Source: Variovorax sp. PAMC28562
GTDB lineage: Bacteria; Pseudomonadota; Gammaproteobacteria; Burkholderiales; Burkholderiaceae_C
Direction of reading: 5' to 3'
DNA: 64,000 nt
Assembly: GCF_014303735.1 (NCBI RefSeq)
Contig: NZ_CP060296.1
Span: forward strand, 2,925,501 to 2,989,500
Part shown: positions 18,444 through 28,226 of the stretch, one piece after another
Layout of the letters: each line of letters starts with the position of its first letter
Position numbering within the stretch: position 1 is the stretch's first letter
The notes under the pieces: generated by a model
The model's database searches: none
What the model saw: the letters and a program-made list of their open reading frames with translations, nothing else
Told to the model about the DNA's origin: nothing
Made by a program: the position numbers and the translations under genes

Positions 18444-19426
18444 GCACGTCCCGCGATCTGACCGACCTGGCGGACGATCTCGGCGACTGCGCCCGGCGCA
18501 TCGCAGGCGACGATACGGCGCTTCGGCATGCTGCGCAGCCACGTCATCTGCCGCTTGGCGAGTTGCCGCGTCGCCGCGATGCCGCGCTCACGCAACTCGG
18601 CCATCGGCCAGTCGCCGTCGAGTGCTTCCCAGGCTTGCCGATAGCCGACGCAGCGCATCGAGGGCAGGTCGGGTGTCAGGTCGCCTCGAGCGCGCAAGGT
18701 GTTGACTTCATCCATGAATCCGTCGGCAAGCATGGTGTCGAAGCGCTGCGCGATGCGGGTGTGCAGCCACGCGCGGTCTTCGGTCTCGAGTGAGAAGAGG
18801 ATGCCGGTCCCGATCTTCGTGTGGTCGTCTGTCATCGGGTTTTCGTTGTCCACTTTGACTGCATGAAAGTGCGAGAGCGGCAAGCCGCTGGCGTGCCAGA
18901 CCTCGAGCGCGCGCTGGATGCGCTGGCTGTCCGCTGGAGCGAGTCGCGCCGCAGTGATGGGGTCGACCTCGGCGAGCTTCGCGTGCATGGCGGGCCAGCC
19001 GATGTCGGCAGCTTCGGCTGCGAGCTTCGCGCGCAGGGCGGCGTCGGCCGAGGGCATCGCGTCGAGGCCATCGATCAGCGCCTTGAAGTACAGCATCGTT
19101 CCGCCGACGAGCAGAGGCAACTTGCCGCGCGCGCGGATGTCGGCGATGGCGCGCTGCGCATCCTCGATGAAAGCGGCCGCGCTGTAGCGCTCGGCAGGGT
19201 CGCGAATGTCGATCAAATGGTGCGGCACTTCGGCCCGCTCAGTCGCGCTTGGCTTCGCGGTGCCGATGTCCATGCCGCGGTAGACCAGCGCCGAATCGAC
19301 GCTGACGATCTCGACCGAGCGCGTGCGTGCGATGGCCATGGCGGCGGCCGTCTTGCCGCTGGCCGTCGGCCCTGCGATGGCGATGTAGGCAATGTCGCCA
19401 GCAACCGGGTCGACATCACCCGCCAC
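18440..19426 (-). CDS. miaA: tRNA dimethylallyltransferase MiaA
   Basis: 328 residues from a GTG at 19426, which overlaps the upstream MFS gene by 11 bases. Longer upstream frame translates as the MFS shadow and is rejected. Motifs: P-loop [11 protein letters not shown] and [18 protein letters not shown]. It adds an isopentenyl group from DMAPP to A37 of tRNAs that read UNN codons. The length is normal for the family. It is followed with a 4-base overlap by the ABC ATPase. It is not beside hfq or mutL, although mutL is only 2.4 kb upstream on the same strand. Confidence 0.93.
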   Translation of the reverse strand: MAGDVDPVAGDIAYIAIAGPTASGKTAAAMAIARTRSVEIVSVDSALVYRGMDIGTAKPSATERAEVPHHLIDIRDPAERYSAAAFIEDAQRAIADIRARGKLPLLVGGTMLYFKALIDGLDAMPSADAALRAKLAAEAADIGWPAMHAKLAEVDPITAARLAPADSQRIQRALEVWHASGLPLSHFHAVKVDNENPMTDDHTKIGTGILFSLETEDRAWLHTRIAQRFDTMLADGFMDEVNTLRARGDLTPDLPSMRCVGYRQAWEALDGDWPMAELRERGIAATRQLAKRQMTWLRSMPKRRIVACDAPGAVAEIVRQVGQIAGRA

Positions 19427-20690
19427 GCGGTTCCCCGAACTTCTGCACCAGCGTCCAGGCGATGGCTGCGATGCAGGCGCACCAAAACCACATGCCGTAA
19501 GCCAGCGGCCGCACGGTGCCGTCCATGTGCGTGCCGAGCCAGCCGCCGATGAAGAAGGCGGCAAGCATCATTACGAAGCCGTTGAGTGCCGACGCGGCGC
19601 CGGCCGCTTGCGGAAAGGGCCCGACGGCACCCGTCTGGCCACAGGGCTGATGAATGCCGTGGCCCAGCATCACCAGTGTCAGCGGCAGCACGATGGCAAA
19701 GGTGGACTGCACACCGCCCAGGGCGAGCGCGCCCATGACAGTGCCGCCGGTCAGCGTGAGCACGCCGCCCCTTGCAATGCAGCCGCGCAGGCCGTAGCGG
19801 GTCAGCCAGCGACGGCACAAAAAGGTGCCGGCGATGTAGGCCAGCGAGTTCCAGAGCATCACCAGCCCGTACTGCGTCTTCGAGAGGCCGAGCACCTGGA
19901 TGAAGACGAACGACGACGAGGCCAGAAAAGTGAAGAGCACGGCATAGGCCGCGGTCGTCAGCGCGGTGAACGACAGAAAGGTCGGGTTGCGCACGACGGT
20001 CGACCAGGTACTGACGAGCGTGGCTGGCCGCAGTGCATCGGGGTTGCGCCGCGTCAGCGTTTCGTTGAAGCGCAGCGCGATCAGTGCCAGCGTCGCAGCG
20101 CCGAACAACGCGGGTAAAAGCAATGCGAAGCGCCAGCCGAAACCGTCGGACACCACGCCGCCGACCGGCGCGCACAGGCAGGCGATGATGCCCAGGCCGG
20201 TGAGCGCGCGCGACATCACGCGGGCACCTTCTGCCGGCGGATAGAGATCGCGCACGATGGCGCGCGCCGACATCACCGCGGCACCCATCGCTGCGCCCTG
20301 CACGGTGCGCCAGACGATCAGCAGCAGCATCGACGGCGCCAGCATCGCACCGATGGCGGCGAGGACGTAGGCCGCCAGACCCCACAGCAATATCGGCCGC
20401 CTGCCGAAGCGGTCCGACAGCGGGCCGAGCACCAGTTGCGAGCAGCCGAACGCCAGCAGCAGGGCGCTCAAGGTGAGTTGAGCGTGCTTCATTTGCGCGC
20501 CGAAACCGGTGGTCAGCGCAGGGAGGGCCGGGAGATAGAGATCGGTGGTGACCGGCTGAATGCCGAGGAGGAAGGCCAGCGTGACCACGGCCAGCGCGGG
20601 CGACATCGGCAACGAAGCCGCGCCTTTCATCGCTGGAGCTTTGACAGCCGTCGCTGGTTTTGAATCGGCCGGAACGGCGGTGGACTGCAT
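19416..20690 (-). CDS. Bcr/CflA-type drug resistance MFS transporter
   Basis: 424 residues, about 12 membrane helices, with the DHA1 motifs [19 protein letters not shown] and an N-terminal region [12 protein letters not shown] typical of Bcr/CflA carriers (bicyclomycin or sulfonamide export in E. coli). A polar 30-residue N-terminus precedes the first helix. TACCCT lies 7 bases before the ATG, weakly similar to the -10 pattern seen elsewhere. Substrate unknown. It overlaps miaA at its 3' end. Confidence 0.9.
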   Translation of the reverse strand: MQSTAVPADSKPATAVKAPAMKGAASLPMSPALAVVTLAFLLGIQPVTTDLYLPALPALTTGFGAQMKHAQLTLSALLLAFGCSQLVLGPLSDRFGRRPILLWGLAAYVLAAIGAMLAPSMLLLIVWRTVQGAAMGAAVMSARAIVRDLYPPAEGARVMSRALTGLGIIACLCAPVGGVVSDGFGWRFALLLPALFGAATLALIALRFNETLTRRNPDALRPATLVSTWSTVVRNPTFLSFTALTTAAYAVLFTFLASSSFVFIQVLGLSKTQYGLVMLWNSLAYIAGTFLCRRWLTRYGLRGCIARGGVLTLTGGTVMGALALGGVQSTFAIVLPLTLVMLGHGIHQPCGQTGAVGPFPQAAGAASALNGFVMMLAAFFIGGWLGTHMDGTVRPLAYGMWFWCACIAAIAWTLVQKFGEPRGG

Positions 20691-20759
20691 GGGTCCGAGG
20701 GTAACAAACGCGCCACGTCGGCGCTGTTTGAGGTCAAGCTTTCGCTTGAGCGCCGCGCG

Positions 20760-21644
20760 TCAGCTCTGCGGCTCGTGCAGGCTCGCCATCGTCAATGGCG
20801 GCTTCATGCGAAACAACTGCGCCAGCGCCGCGCGGTACTGCGATTCGCCGATGGAATTGGTGTCGTGGTGCGAGCCGCCTTTGACCAGCACGAACATCTT
20901 CGGCACGGTGGCCGCGTCGTACAACTTGCGACCGAGCGTCGGGTTGATGAGACTGTCGGCCGAGCCGTGCACCACAAGCAGCGGCGCACCGATGTTCTTC
21001 ACGCTGTCGATCGCGTCGAAGCGCTGCGTGATGAAAGGGCCGAACGGCAGCCAGCCCCACTTGAAACTGCTCGCCACATCGGCAATCGAGGTGAAGGTGC
21101 TCTCTACGATGGTGCCGCTCTCGTCGCTGACGTGCGCGGCTAGGTCGATTCCAATGGCGCCGCCGAGCGAGTGGCCGAAGATGTAGCGGCGTTGCTGCGG
21201 GTGCGCTGCGGCCAGCCATTCCCAGGCCGCGCGGGCGTCCTCGCGCGCCGTTGCTTCAGATGGCAGGCCGGCCGAACTCTTGCCGAAGCCGCGATAGTCG
21301 ATGGCGAGTACCGAAAAACCCAGTTCGTGCATCCGGCGAATGCGGGGCGCAGAGCCGGCGACGTTGTAACGGGCGCCGTGCAAAAAAAGCAAAACGGGGG
21401 TGTCGACCGATTCGGGCGCGCCGCCGAGCCACAGACCATGCAGGCGGGCGGGCTCTGATGTGATATTCGATTTGAAGTCGATCCAGACGTCGGTCATGCC
21501 TTCGGTCATGGCGGCGCTGTTGCCCCAACTCAGGTCGCTGGGCTGAAAAATCCATTCGCGCTGACGCTCGTCGAGCGTCGCGCACCCGCCGGCCAACAGG
21601 GCGAACAGGGTGATGACGGCAGCAAAAAGAGACCAACGCTTCAT
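20760..21644 (-). CDS. Alpha/beta-hydrolase lipoprotein
   Basis: 294 residues. An N-terminal lipoprotein-like signal ends LLAGGCATL. The hydrolase fold has a nucleophile elbow GHSLGG, an oxyanion-type LFLHGARYNV, a late acid in VVHGSADSLINP and histidine in GGSHHD, the order of the BAAT/BEM46-like family of serine hydrolases. The likely place is the periplasmic face of the membrane. Substrate unknown. It stands alone between the MFS gene and mutL; the 137 bases upstream hold nothing clear beyond a 5-bp inverted repeat near 21661-21675. Confidence 0.85.
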   Translation of the reverse strand: MKRWSLFAAVITLFALLAGGCATLDERQREWIFQPSDLSWGNSAAMTEGMTDVWIDFKSNITSEPARLHGLWLGGAPESVDTPVLLFLHGARYNVAGSAPRIRRMHELGFSVLAIDYRGFGKSSAGLPSEATAREDARAAWEWLAAAHPQQRRYIFGHSLGGAIGIDLAAHVSDESGTIVESTFTSIADVASSFKWGWLPFGPFITQRFDAIDSVKNIGAPLLVVHGSADSLINPTLGRKLYDAATVPKMFVLVKGGSHHDTNSIGESQYRAALAQLFRMKPPLTMASLHEPQS

Positions 21645-21781
21645 GGGGTCGTTAGCAGACTGGCCTTGGGGGCCAAAAGTTCAACGAAAGGTTGCACGGG
21701 GGAAGCCATGCAACGCCCGTGCCCGCCTTTCGGATGACGCTGGAAAACCCTGAGAAACCAGCGGGAACTCGGCGGAAAGGG

Positions 21782-23662
21782 TCAGCGACCGCGCAGAAAC
21801 AGCCCGTCGAGTTCGCGCACCGAGAGCTGCCGCCAAGTGGGGCGGCCGTGGTTGCACTGGTCGGAACGCTCGGTCGCTTCCATTTGACGTAACAAGGCGT
21901 TCATTTCATCGATCGTCAGCTTGCGGTTGGCGCGCACCGCGCCGTGGCACGCCATGGTCGACAAAAGCTCGTTTTGGGCGCGTTGCACCACCGTGCTGGC
22001 GTCGTGCTGCGCCAGTTCGGCCAGCACACTGCGCGCGAGTTCGACCGGATCGCCATCGGCCAAGGTGCCCGGCACGGCGCGAACCGCCAGCGTGCGTGGC
22101 GAAAACGGTGTGATTTCGAGCCCCAGCGTCGGCAATATCGCGGCACAGGCCTCGGCCGTCGCGACTTCTTGCGGCGTGGCGGCAAAAGTCGCCGGAATCA
22201 GCAGTGGCTGGCTGGTGATCGCTGCGCCGTCGAGCTGCGTCTTGAGCCGCTCGTAGACGATGCGCTCGTGCGCCGCATGCATGTCCACGATGACCAAGCC
22301 TTGCCGGTTCTCGGCCAGGATGTAGATGCCCTGAAGTTGGGCGAGGGCGCGGCCGAGAGGCCAGGCCTCGTCGGTGGCGGCGGCGCCGATCATCGGGACG
22401 GCGCTCGCAGAAGTGCTCGCCGAAGCATCTGCGGTGCGATCCGGCGATGACGATTGCAGCCAGGGCGCAATTGCAGAATAAGAGTTTTCGGCCGGCGCTG
22501 GCTGGGCTGCGCTTTGCGGCCACATCGCGAAGGCGTCGCCGGCGCCCCGTTCCGCGGCGAAGTGCATGCCCGATTGCGCCCAGGGCACAGAGGCGGCCGG
22601 TGCAACCTGCCGGAAAAACGGGGCATTCACCGTCGTTGCCGCCTCACCCGCACGCGGTGCGGCCAGCGCATTCTCGATGGCGTGGCGCACCGCCTGGTGC
22701 ACTTCACGCCCATCCCTGAAGCGCACTTCGATCTTCGTCGGATGCACATTGACATCGACCCGCGACGGATCGATCTGCAGGTACAGCGCATACACCGGCT
22801 GGCGCTGGCCGTGAAGCACGTCTTCGTAGGCACTGCGCACAGCGTGCGCGAGCACCTTGTCGCGCACGAAGCGGCCGTTGACGTAGAAGAATTGCTGATC
22901 GCCACGGGACCGCGCCGCATCGGGAATACCGGCACGCCCGGCCACGTGCACAACGCCGCCCGTGTGATCGACCGCCACGCTGCGGACCACGAAGTCATCG
23001 CTCAGCGCATCGCCCAGTCGCTGCTCGCGGCTTGTGGCGGCGCGCCATTGCTCGACCAGCCGGCCGTCGTGCCAGATCGCGAAGCCGACATCGGGCCGCG
23101 CGAGGGCATGGCGCCGTACAGCCTCGACGCAGTGTGCGAGTTCGGTGGCGTCGGTCTTTAAAAACTTGCGGCGCGCCGGCGTGGCGAAGAACAGCTCGCG
23201 CACCTCCAGCGTGGTGCCGATTGCGCGCGCCACCGGTCGCAGTTCGCCGGTGCGGCCGTCGAGTGCCCAGGCGCTGGCGCCATCGGCATCGCGCGACTGG
23301 ATCGTCATGTCGGCAATCGCGTTGATGGCCGCCAGCGCCTCGCCGCGAAAGCCCATCGTGCCGACGGTTTCGAGATCGCCCAGGCTCGCAATCTTGCTGG
23401 TGGCGTGGCGTCGCAGAGCCACCGTCAGTTCATCGCGCGGAATGCCCAGGCCATCATCTTCAACGGAGATCAAGCGCACGCCGCCGGCCGACAGGCGCAC
23501 GGTGATTTGCTTCGCGCCGGCGTCGAGCGCGTTGTCCAGCAACTCGCGCACCACAGAGGCGGGCCGCTCCACCACTTCACCGGCGGCGATCTGGCTGATC
23601 AGCTCGTCGGGGAGTTCGCGGATGGGACGGCGGGGTGCCGGAGTGATGGGAAGAGCGCTCAC
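21782..23662 (-). CDS. mutL: DNA mismatch repair protein MutL
   Basis: 626 residues from a GTG start. The N-terminal GHKL ATPase motifs are clear: VVRELLDNALDAGA, DDGLGIP and GFRGEALAAI. A variable linker (about 340-430) precedes the C-terminal dimerisation domain, which ends in QCNHGRPTWRQLS, the conserved end of many MutLs. MutL couples MutS mismatch recognition to strand excision. A TAGAAT hexamer lies 6 bases before the GTG, and there is no obvious ribosome-binding site. Confidence 0.96.
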   Translation of the reverse strand: MSALPITPAPRRPIRELPDELISQIAAGEVVERPASVVRELLDNALDAGAKQITVRLSAGGVRLISVEDDGLGIPRDELTVALRRHATSKIASLGDLETVGTMGFRGEALAAINAIADMTIQSRDADGASAWALDGRTGELRPVARAIGTTLEVRELFFATPARRKFLKTDATELAHCVEAVRRHALARPDVGFAIWHDGRLVEQWRAATSREQRLGDALSDDFVVRSVAVDHTGGVVHVAGRAGIPDAARSRGDQQFFYVNGRFVRDKVLAHAVRSAYEDVLHGQRQPVYALYLQIDPSRVDVNVHPTKIEVRFRDGREVHQAVRHAIENALAAPRAGEAATTVNAPFFRQVAPAASVPWAQSGMHFAAERGAGDAFAMWPQSAAQPAPAENSYSAIAPWLQSSSPDRTADASASTSASAVPMIGAAATDEAWPLGRALAQLQGIYILAENRQGLVIVDMHAAHERIVYERLKTQLDGAAITSQPLLIPATFAATPQEVATAEACAAILPTLGLEITPFSPRTLAVRAVPGTLADGDPVELARSVLAELAQHDASTVVQRAQNELLSTMACHGAVRANRKLTIDEMNALLRQMEATERSDQCNHGRPTWRQLSVRELDGLFLRGR

Positions 23663-23668
23663 GCTGTC

Positions 23669-23674
23669 ATTCTA
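23669..23674 (-). promoter_or_regulatory. -10-like TAGAAT 6 bases before the mutL GTG
   Basis: On the minus strand TAGAAT is followed by GACAGC and then the GTG start. A transcript from it would begin at or next to the start codon. No -35 box is recognised. Confidence 0.45.
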
Positions 23675-23710
23675 GGAGCGCCCCTCGGCCGGCCTTCGCC
23701 GACCTTGTGC

Positions 23711-24940
23711 TCAGGCGACGTCTTTCCAGCCAGGCATCAACGCGTTCGATGGCAGCGTTTCGTCGAGAAGCTTGCGCGCCGTCTCGATACCTGCCACCGG
23801 CAGCAGTTTGGGGTCGAGCAAACCGACCTGCACCAGCACGCTGGCCTGGTCCCAGTAAATGTGCTCGTGATAGAGCTTGTTGCCGCGGAACTTGATGACC
23901 GCCAGCAACGGCACTTCTACCCGCTTGCCGGTCGGCGCCACGCCAGGAAGCATCCACGGGATCTCCGTGGTGTGCGTGAAGGTGAAGAGCATTTCGTCCA
24001 CGACCTGCGTCGCGCCGACGGTGCGCGAGATCGGTGTCAGCGCCGTGTCGGGTGGGTTGCTGTTGACGAAGTGGTCGCTGTAGAAATGATGCAGTTGCTT
24101 GTAGCCCACGCCGCCCGTCATGGTCGGGATGTGATTCACGTAAGGCTCGGCGACCATCGTGCTCATCGTGTCGTCAACGTTGCGGGTGCCGAACTCGTAT
24201 TCGCAATGCTTGTCCCACAGCGCCGACAAATCGTAGTGCGGGCCCATCGCGGCCTTGAGCGCGCCGATGGTGCGTTCGTGGGCCATCAGCGCCGAAGCCT
24301 TGTCGAAGTGCTCGCCACCGAGCCGCGCGAACGCGTGGTCCATGCCGGGATAGACATGCAACGCGATGTTGGGGCGTCCCTTGAGCGTCTGCACGATCTT
24401 GTCGCGCGCTTCAGGCGGGCAAAACTTGTCGAGCTCGGCGATGTGCAGCACCAGCGGCGATTTGATGCTGTCAGCCTCGCCGAGCGCGGCGTCGATGCCC
24501 ACGCCGTAGTAGCCCACGGCCACGTCGGCATCGGTGCGGCAGGCTGCCAGATAGGCCAGCTTGCCGCCGAGGCAGAACCCCAGCACGCCGACCTTGCCGG
24601 TCACCTCGGCGCGGGCGCGCAGGGTGGTGATGGCGGTCTGGATGTCCTGCATGCCCTTGGCTTCATCGAAGCCCTGAAAGTAGCCGAAGGCGCGCTGCCA
24701 GTCGGCTTCGGTGTAGCCCAACTCGACGTTGGGTTCCTGGCGCCAGAAGATGTCGGGCACCAGCACCACGTAGCCTTCTTCTGCGTAGTAGTCGGCAACG
24801 TCTCGCATGGTGCTGTTGATGCCGAAGATCTCTTGAGCGAGCACCAGGCCGGGGCCACTGCCACCGGCGGGCAACGCCAGATAGCCACGAAAACTGCCAC
24901 TGCCGTCGCCGGCTTTCATGTCGATGTATTGACCTGCCAT
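23711..24940 (-). CDS. Dienelactone hydrolase fused to an NTF2/SnoaL-like domain
   Basis: 409 residues. Residues 1-235 form a dienelactone hydrolase domain: Cys123 in GFCLGG, Asp172 in AELDKF, His203 in GMDHAF and Glu37 in QEIFG. Residues about 265-400 form an NTF2-like (SnoaL/ester-cyclase) domain (VNHIPTMTGGVGYKQLHHFYSDHF). The classical enzyme opens dienelactone to maleylacetate in chloroaromatic breakdown, but the fused form is a separate group with unproved substrate. No other ortho-cleavage gene is near. It is divergent from the VOC-ABC-SDR operon with a palindrome between them. Confidence 0.87.
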   Translation of the reverse strand: MAGQYIDMKAGDGSGSFRGYLALPAGGSGPGLVLAQEIFGINSTMRDVADYYAEEGYVVLVPDIFWRQEPNVELGYTEADWQRAFGYFQGFDEAKGMQDIQTAITTLRARAEVTGKVGVLGFCLGGKLAYLAACRTDADVAVGYYGVGIDAALGEADSIKSPLVLHIAELDKFCPPEARDKIVQTLKGRPNIALHVYPGMDHAFARLGGEHFDKASALMAHERTIGALKAAMGPHYDLSALWDKHCEYEFGTRNVDDTMSTMVAEPYVNHIPTMTGGVGYKQLHHFYSDHFVNSNPPDTALTPISRTVGATQVVDEMLFTFTHTTEIPWMLPGVAPTGKRVEVPLLAVIKFRGNKLYHEHIYWDQASVLVQVGLLDPKLLPVAGIETARKLLDETLPSNALMPGWKDVA

Positions 24941-24980
24941 TTGATTCTCCGTAGGGGTGTGAACGAGCTCTGCTTTGAAG

Positions 24981-25009
24981 CTTTACGCACAGATAGTTTA
25001 GGCGTAAAG
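24981..25009. promoter_or_regulatory. Palindromic operator candidate between divergent genes
   Basis: CTTTACGC at 24981-24988 and GCGTAAAG at 25002-25009 form a perfect 8-bp inverted repeat with 13 bases between, in the 131-base divergent gap between the hydrolase-NTF2 fusion and the VOC operon. The size and spacing suit a dimeric regulator of LysR, IclR or GntR type. No regulator gene is adjacent. Confidence 0.5.
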
Positions 25010-25071
25010 TAGTTTGGTGGCGCGAAAGCTGCTTGTAGATTGTCCATCGATCAACACGATTTCAAAAGAAC

Positions 25072-25608
25072 ATGAAACGAGGCATTCCGAGCTTGCGCGG
25101 GCAGGACCATACGGGCATCACCGTACCCGACCTGCAGGCCGCTATCGACTTTTTCGTCGACGTCATCGGCTGCGAATTGGCGACGACTTTCGGTCCGTTT
25201 CGGGACGACACCGGCAGCTTCATGGCCGACACGCTCAACGTGCACCCGCGTGCCGTGGTCGAGCAGATCGCTTTGCTGCGTTGCGGCATGGGCTCGAACA
25301 TCGAGCTGTTCCAGTACAGCGCCCCCGACCAGCGGCAAGACCTGCCGAAGAACAGCGACATCGGCGGCCACCACATCGCCTTCTATGTCGACGACATCGA
25401 CGCTGCCGTCGCCTACCTGAAGGAGCGCGGCGTGCGCGTGCTGGCCGGGCCGCTCGCGGTCACCGAAGGACCGGCTGCCGGCCAGACCATCAACTATTTC
25501 CTGGCGCCGTGGGGCTTGCAGCTCGAGCTGATCAGCTACCCCAAAGGCATGGCCTACGAAGCCACTTCGCCGACCGTGCTGTGGTCGCCGAAATCGCCCG
25601 CCCAATAG
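25072..25608 (+). CDS. VOC-superfamily (glyoxalase/dioxygenase-like) protein
   Basis: 178 residues. Two beta-alpha-beta-beta-beta modules of the vicinal oxygen chelate fold are visible: DHTGITVPDLQAAIDFFVDV and the second module beginning HHIAFYVDDIDAAVAYLKE. Probable metal ligands are the His of DHTG, the His of HHIAF and a late Glu in LQLELISYPKG. Families with this fold include glyoxalase I, methylmalonyl-CoA epimerase and extradiol dioxygenases; I cannot choose. It is first in a same-strand run with a peptide-type ABC importer and SDR, so it likely acts on the imported compound. An AAAAGAAC stretch precedes the ATG. Confidence 0.8.
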   Translation: MKRGIPSLRGQDHTGITVPDLQAAIDFFVDVIGCELATTFGPFRDDTGSFMADTLNVHPRAVVEQIALLRCGMGSNIELFQYSAPDQRQDLPKNSDIGGHHIAFYVDDIDAAVAYLKERGVRVLAGPLAVTEGPAAGQTINYFLAPWGLQLELISYPKGMAYEATSPTVLWSPKSPAQ

Positions 25609-25672
25609 TTTCGTTTCAGTTTTAGCCTCTCGCCGTTCGCTTCTTGTCTCACTTCTACTACCGGGGAATCTC

Positions 25673-27229
25673 ATGTCCGAATTCGATCGCCGCCGTTTTC
25701 TGCAGGCTGGAGGCAGTGCCGCGCTTGCAGCAGGCTCATTGAGCGGGCTGTTGCTGACATCCGCCGAAGCCCAGCAAGCGGACACACTCACCATCGCCTA
25801 CAACGTGGGCTTGCCGAGCTGGGATCCGACCACCGGTCCGTCGGCCGTCAACCCGTCGATTCAGGGCATCTGGAAGTCGGTGTTCGACCAGTACATCGAC
25901 CAGGCCGCAGACCTGTCTTTCAAGCCCGGCCTCATCAGCAAATGGGGCTGGAACGCCGACAAGACCAAGATCGAAATCGAACTGCGCCAAGGCGCGCTGT
26001 GGCACGACGGCACCCCCGTTACCGCCGCCGACGTGGTCTGGAACCTGAAGCGCGCAGGCGACCCCAAGTCGGGCAATCCGGTTGCCGGGATCATCTGGTC
26101 GAGCGTCGATAACTTCCAGGTCACCGGCAACAAGATCACCGCCGACGTCAAGCAATACGTCGCCGACTACTTCAAGTGGATGGCCTTCTTGACGGGCTTC
26201 ATGATCCCGCAGGCTTACTACGAGAAGGCCGGCGCCGCCGGCTTCGAAAAGAAGCCCATCGGCTCGGGCCCCTACATGATCGAGGAATTCGTGCAGGGCT
26301 CGTTCGTCAAGCTCAAGGCTTTCGACAAGTACTGGGGCGCCAAGCCCGCGTTCAAGAACGTGACGATCAAGTTCGTGACCGACCCGAGCGCCCGCGTGGC
26401 CGAAATCGAAACCGGAAAATCAGACATCACGCTCGGCGTGCCTTTCGAAGAGTTCGACCGCCTGAAGGCGCTGCCGCACCTTACCGGCGTGAGCTCGCCC
26501 ATCACCGACATCGCAATGCTCTTCATCACCGACGTCGAGCCGATGCTCGACGAGAACGTGCGCAAGGCGGCGGTGTTCGCGGTCGACAAGCAGGCCATCG
26601 TGAAGCGGCTGCTGCGCGGATACGGCGTGGTCATCGACACCTTGCAGGCGCCGCAGTACGCTGCATTCGATGCGACCACCAAGGTCAAGTACGACCCCGA
26701 ACTGGCCAAGAGCCTGCTGGCCAAATCGGGCTACAGCGTGGCCAAGCCGGTCAAGTTCAAGATCCAGACGACGCGTGGCTATCTGCCGAAGGACTACGAG
26801 ACGGTGCAGGCCATCGTCGGCATGTGGCGCAAGGTCGGCATCGAGGCCGAGATCGAGGTCTATGAAATCGCCAAGCATTTCGAGCTGCGCCTGAGCCACA
26901 AGCTGGCGCCGATGGCCTTCTACAACTGGGGAGACGCCATCGGCGACCCCAATGATTCGACCGGCTTCGCCATGTTCGGCCCGAGCCCGCACTCCGGCTG
27001 GAAATCCAAGGAAGTCGACGCCATGATCGGCCCGCTGTGGGGGGAAAAGGACGAAGCCAAGCGCATCGCCGGCTGGAAGAAGGTCGACAAGTACATCGCG
27101 GATAACGCGCTCGTGTTGCCGCTCTACCAGCAGGTGCAGACCATTCTCTTCAAGAAAACGCTGGCAGTGAAGCCGCATATGGCGGGTTACCTGCTCGCGC
27201 AGTCGGTCGGCAAGGCAGCCAAGGCTTGA
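25673..27229 (+). CDS. Peptide/opine-type ABC binding protein (SBP family 5), Tat-type signal
   Basis: 518 residues. The N-terminus MSEFDRRRFLQAGG carries a twin-arginine motif, and cleavage is expected near SAEAQQ. The body is an SBP_bac_5 protein: NPSIQGIWKSVFDQ, LRQGALWHDGTPVTAADVVW, KPIGSGPYMI. Family ligands are peptides, nickel, opines, oligosaccharides or other small organics. It is followed after 4 bases by two permeases and two ATPases, making a complete importer. Its VOC and SDR neighbours suggest a catabolic rather than peptide substrate. Confidence 0.9.
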   Translation: MSEFDRRRFLQAGGSAALAAGSLSGLLLTSAEAQQADTLTIAYNVGLPSWDPTTGPSAVNPSIQGIWKSVFDQYIDQAADLSFKPGLISKWGWNADKTKIEIELRQGALWHDGTPVTAADVVWNLKRAGDPKSGNPVAGIIWSSVDNFQVTGNKITADVKQYVADYFKWMAFLTGFMIPQAYYEKAGAAGFEKKPIGSGPYMIEEFVQGSFVKLKAFDKYWGAKPAFKNVTIKFVTDPSARVAEIETGKSDITLGVPFEEFDRLKALPHLTGVSSPITDIAMLFITDVEPMLDENVRKAAVFAVDKQAIVKRLLRGYGVVIDTLQAPQYAAFDATTKVKYDPELAKSLLAKSGYSVAKPVKFKIQTTRGYLPKDYETVQAIVGMWRKVGIEAEIEVYEIAKHFELRLSHKLAPMAFYNWGDAIGDPNDSTGFAMFGPSPHSGWKSKEVDAMIGPLWGEKDEAKRIAGWKKVDKYIADNALVLPLYQQVQTILFKKTLAVKPHMAGYLLAQSVGKAAKA

Positions 27230-27233
27230 CGGC

Positions 27234-28226
27234 ATGCCGCTGAAGCGCCTGTTGTGGGCGCTGCCCACGCTCTTGGGCGTGCTGGTGGTGGTGTTCGTGT
27301 TGCTTCGGGTGGCGCCGGGCGACCCGATCGCGATGATGATCGGTCCGGGTGCGACGCCCGACGACATCCTCGCCCTGCGTGCGCTGTACGGCTTCGACAA
27401 GAGCCTGTCTGCGCAGTTCTTCATCTACCTCGGCCAGGCGGCCCTGGGCCAGTTCGGCCAGTCGATCACGCTCAAGCAGGACGTGCTCGATCTGGTGATG
27501 GCGCACCTGCCGCTGACGCTCGAGCTGTCGGCGCTCGCGCTCGGCATCGCCGTCTTGCTAGGCGGTGCGGCGGCATTGGCGGCGGTGTCGTTTCGCGGTA
27601 GCTTGCTGGAGCGCGGCATCGACGTCGCGACGGGGTTCATCACCGCCATCCCTGACTTTTTATGGGGCTTGGCCGGCATTCTTTTTCTGGGCGTGCTGTG
27701 GCCGGTGCTACCCGTCTTCGGCTTGCTCGATTCCAGCTTGCGCTTCGATTCGGTGACCGGCTTCGTACTGCTCGAGAGTCTGGCGCGCGGACGCTTCGAT
27801 GTGTTGGGCTCTGCCCTTTATCACATGCTGTGGCCGGCGCTGTCGTTGGCCTTGCCGCTGGCCGCGATGATCGCGCGCGTGCTGAAAGCGTCGCTGCTCG
27901 AAGTGCTGGCGCAAGACTACATCCTGGTCGCGCAGGTCAAGGGCTTCAGCCCGTGGCAAGTGCTGTGGCGCGAGGCGCTGCGCAATGCGCTGGGCCCGGC
28001 GCTGACGCTCACAGGCGTGCAGTTCACCTTTCTCATCGGCGGTACGGTGCTGATCGAGCGGCTCTTTGGCTTGCCCGGCCTCGGCAACATGGCGATCGAT
28101 GCCGTCATCAACCGCGATTTGCCCTTGATCCAGGGCATCGTGCTCACCTTCGCGGTGCTGTTCATCGCCGTCAATCTGGCGGTCGACGTGCTCAACACCC
28201 GCCTCAACCCCAAGCTGCGCACATGA
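27234..28226 (+). CDS. DppB-type ABC permease
   Basis: 330 residues with six helices, opening with the family pattern LLWALPTLLGVLVVVFVLLRVAPGDP (as LLRVAPGDP at about 20-30). The ATPase-contact loop includes REALRNALGPALTLTGVQF. It lies 4 bases after the binding-protein gene and overlaps the next permease by 4 bases (ATGA). Confidence 0.93.
   Translation: MPLKRLLWALPTLLGVLVVVFVLLRVAPGDPIAMMIGPGATPDDILALRALYGFDKSLSAQFFIYLGQAALGQFGQSITLKQDVLDLVMAHLPLTLELSALALGIAVLLGGAAALAAVSFRGSLLERGIDVATGFITAIPDFLWGLAGILFLGVLWPVLPVFGLLDSSLRFDSVTGFVLLESLARGRFDVLGSALYHMLWPALSLALPLAAMIARVLKASLLEVLAQDYILVAQVKGFSPWQVLWREALRNALGPALTLTGVQFTFLIGGTVLIERLFGLPGLGNMAIDAVINRDLPLIQGIVLTFAVLFIAVNLAVDVLNTRLNPKLRT

Noticed and set aside
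21661..21675. TGGCC-N5-GGCCA hairpin upstream of the lipoprotein hydrolase gene
   Set aside because: Stem is only five base pairs with no T-run; such repeats are expected by chance at this GC content.
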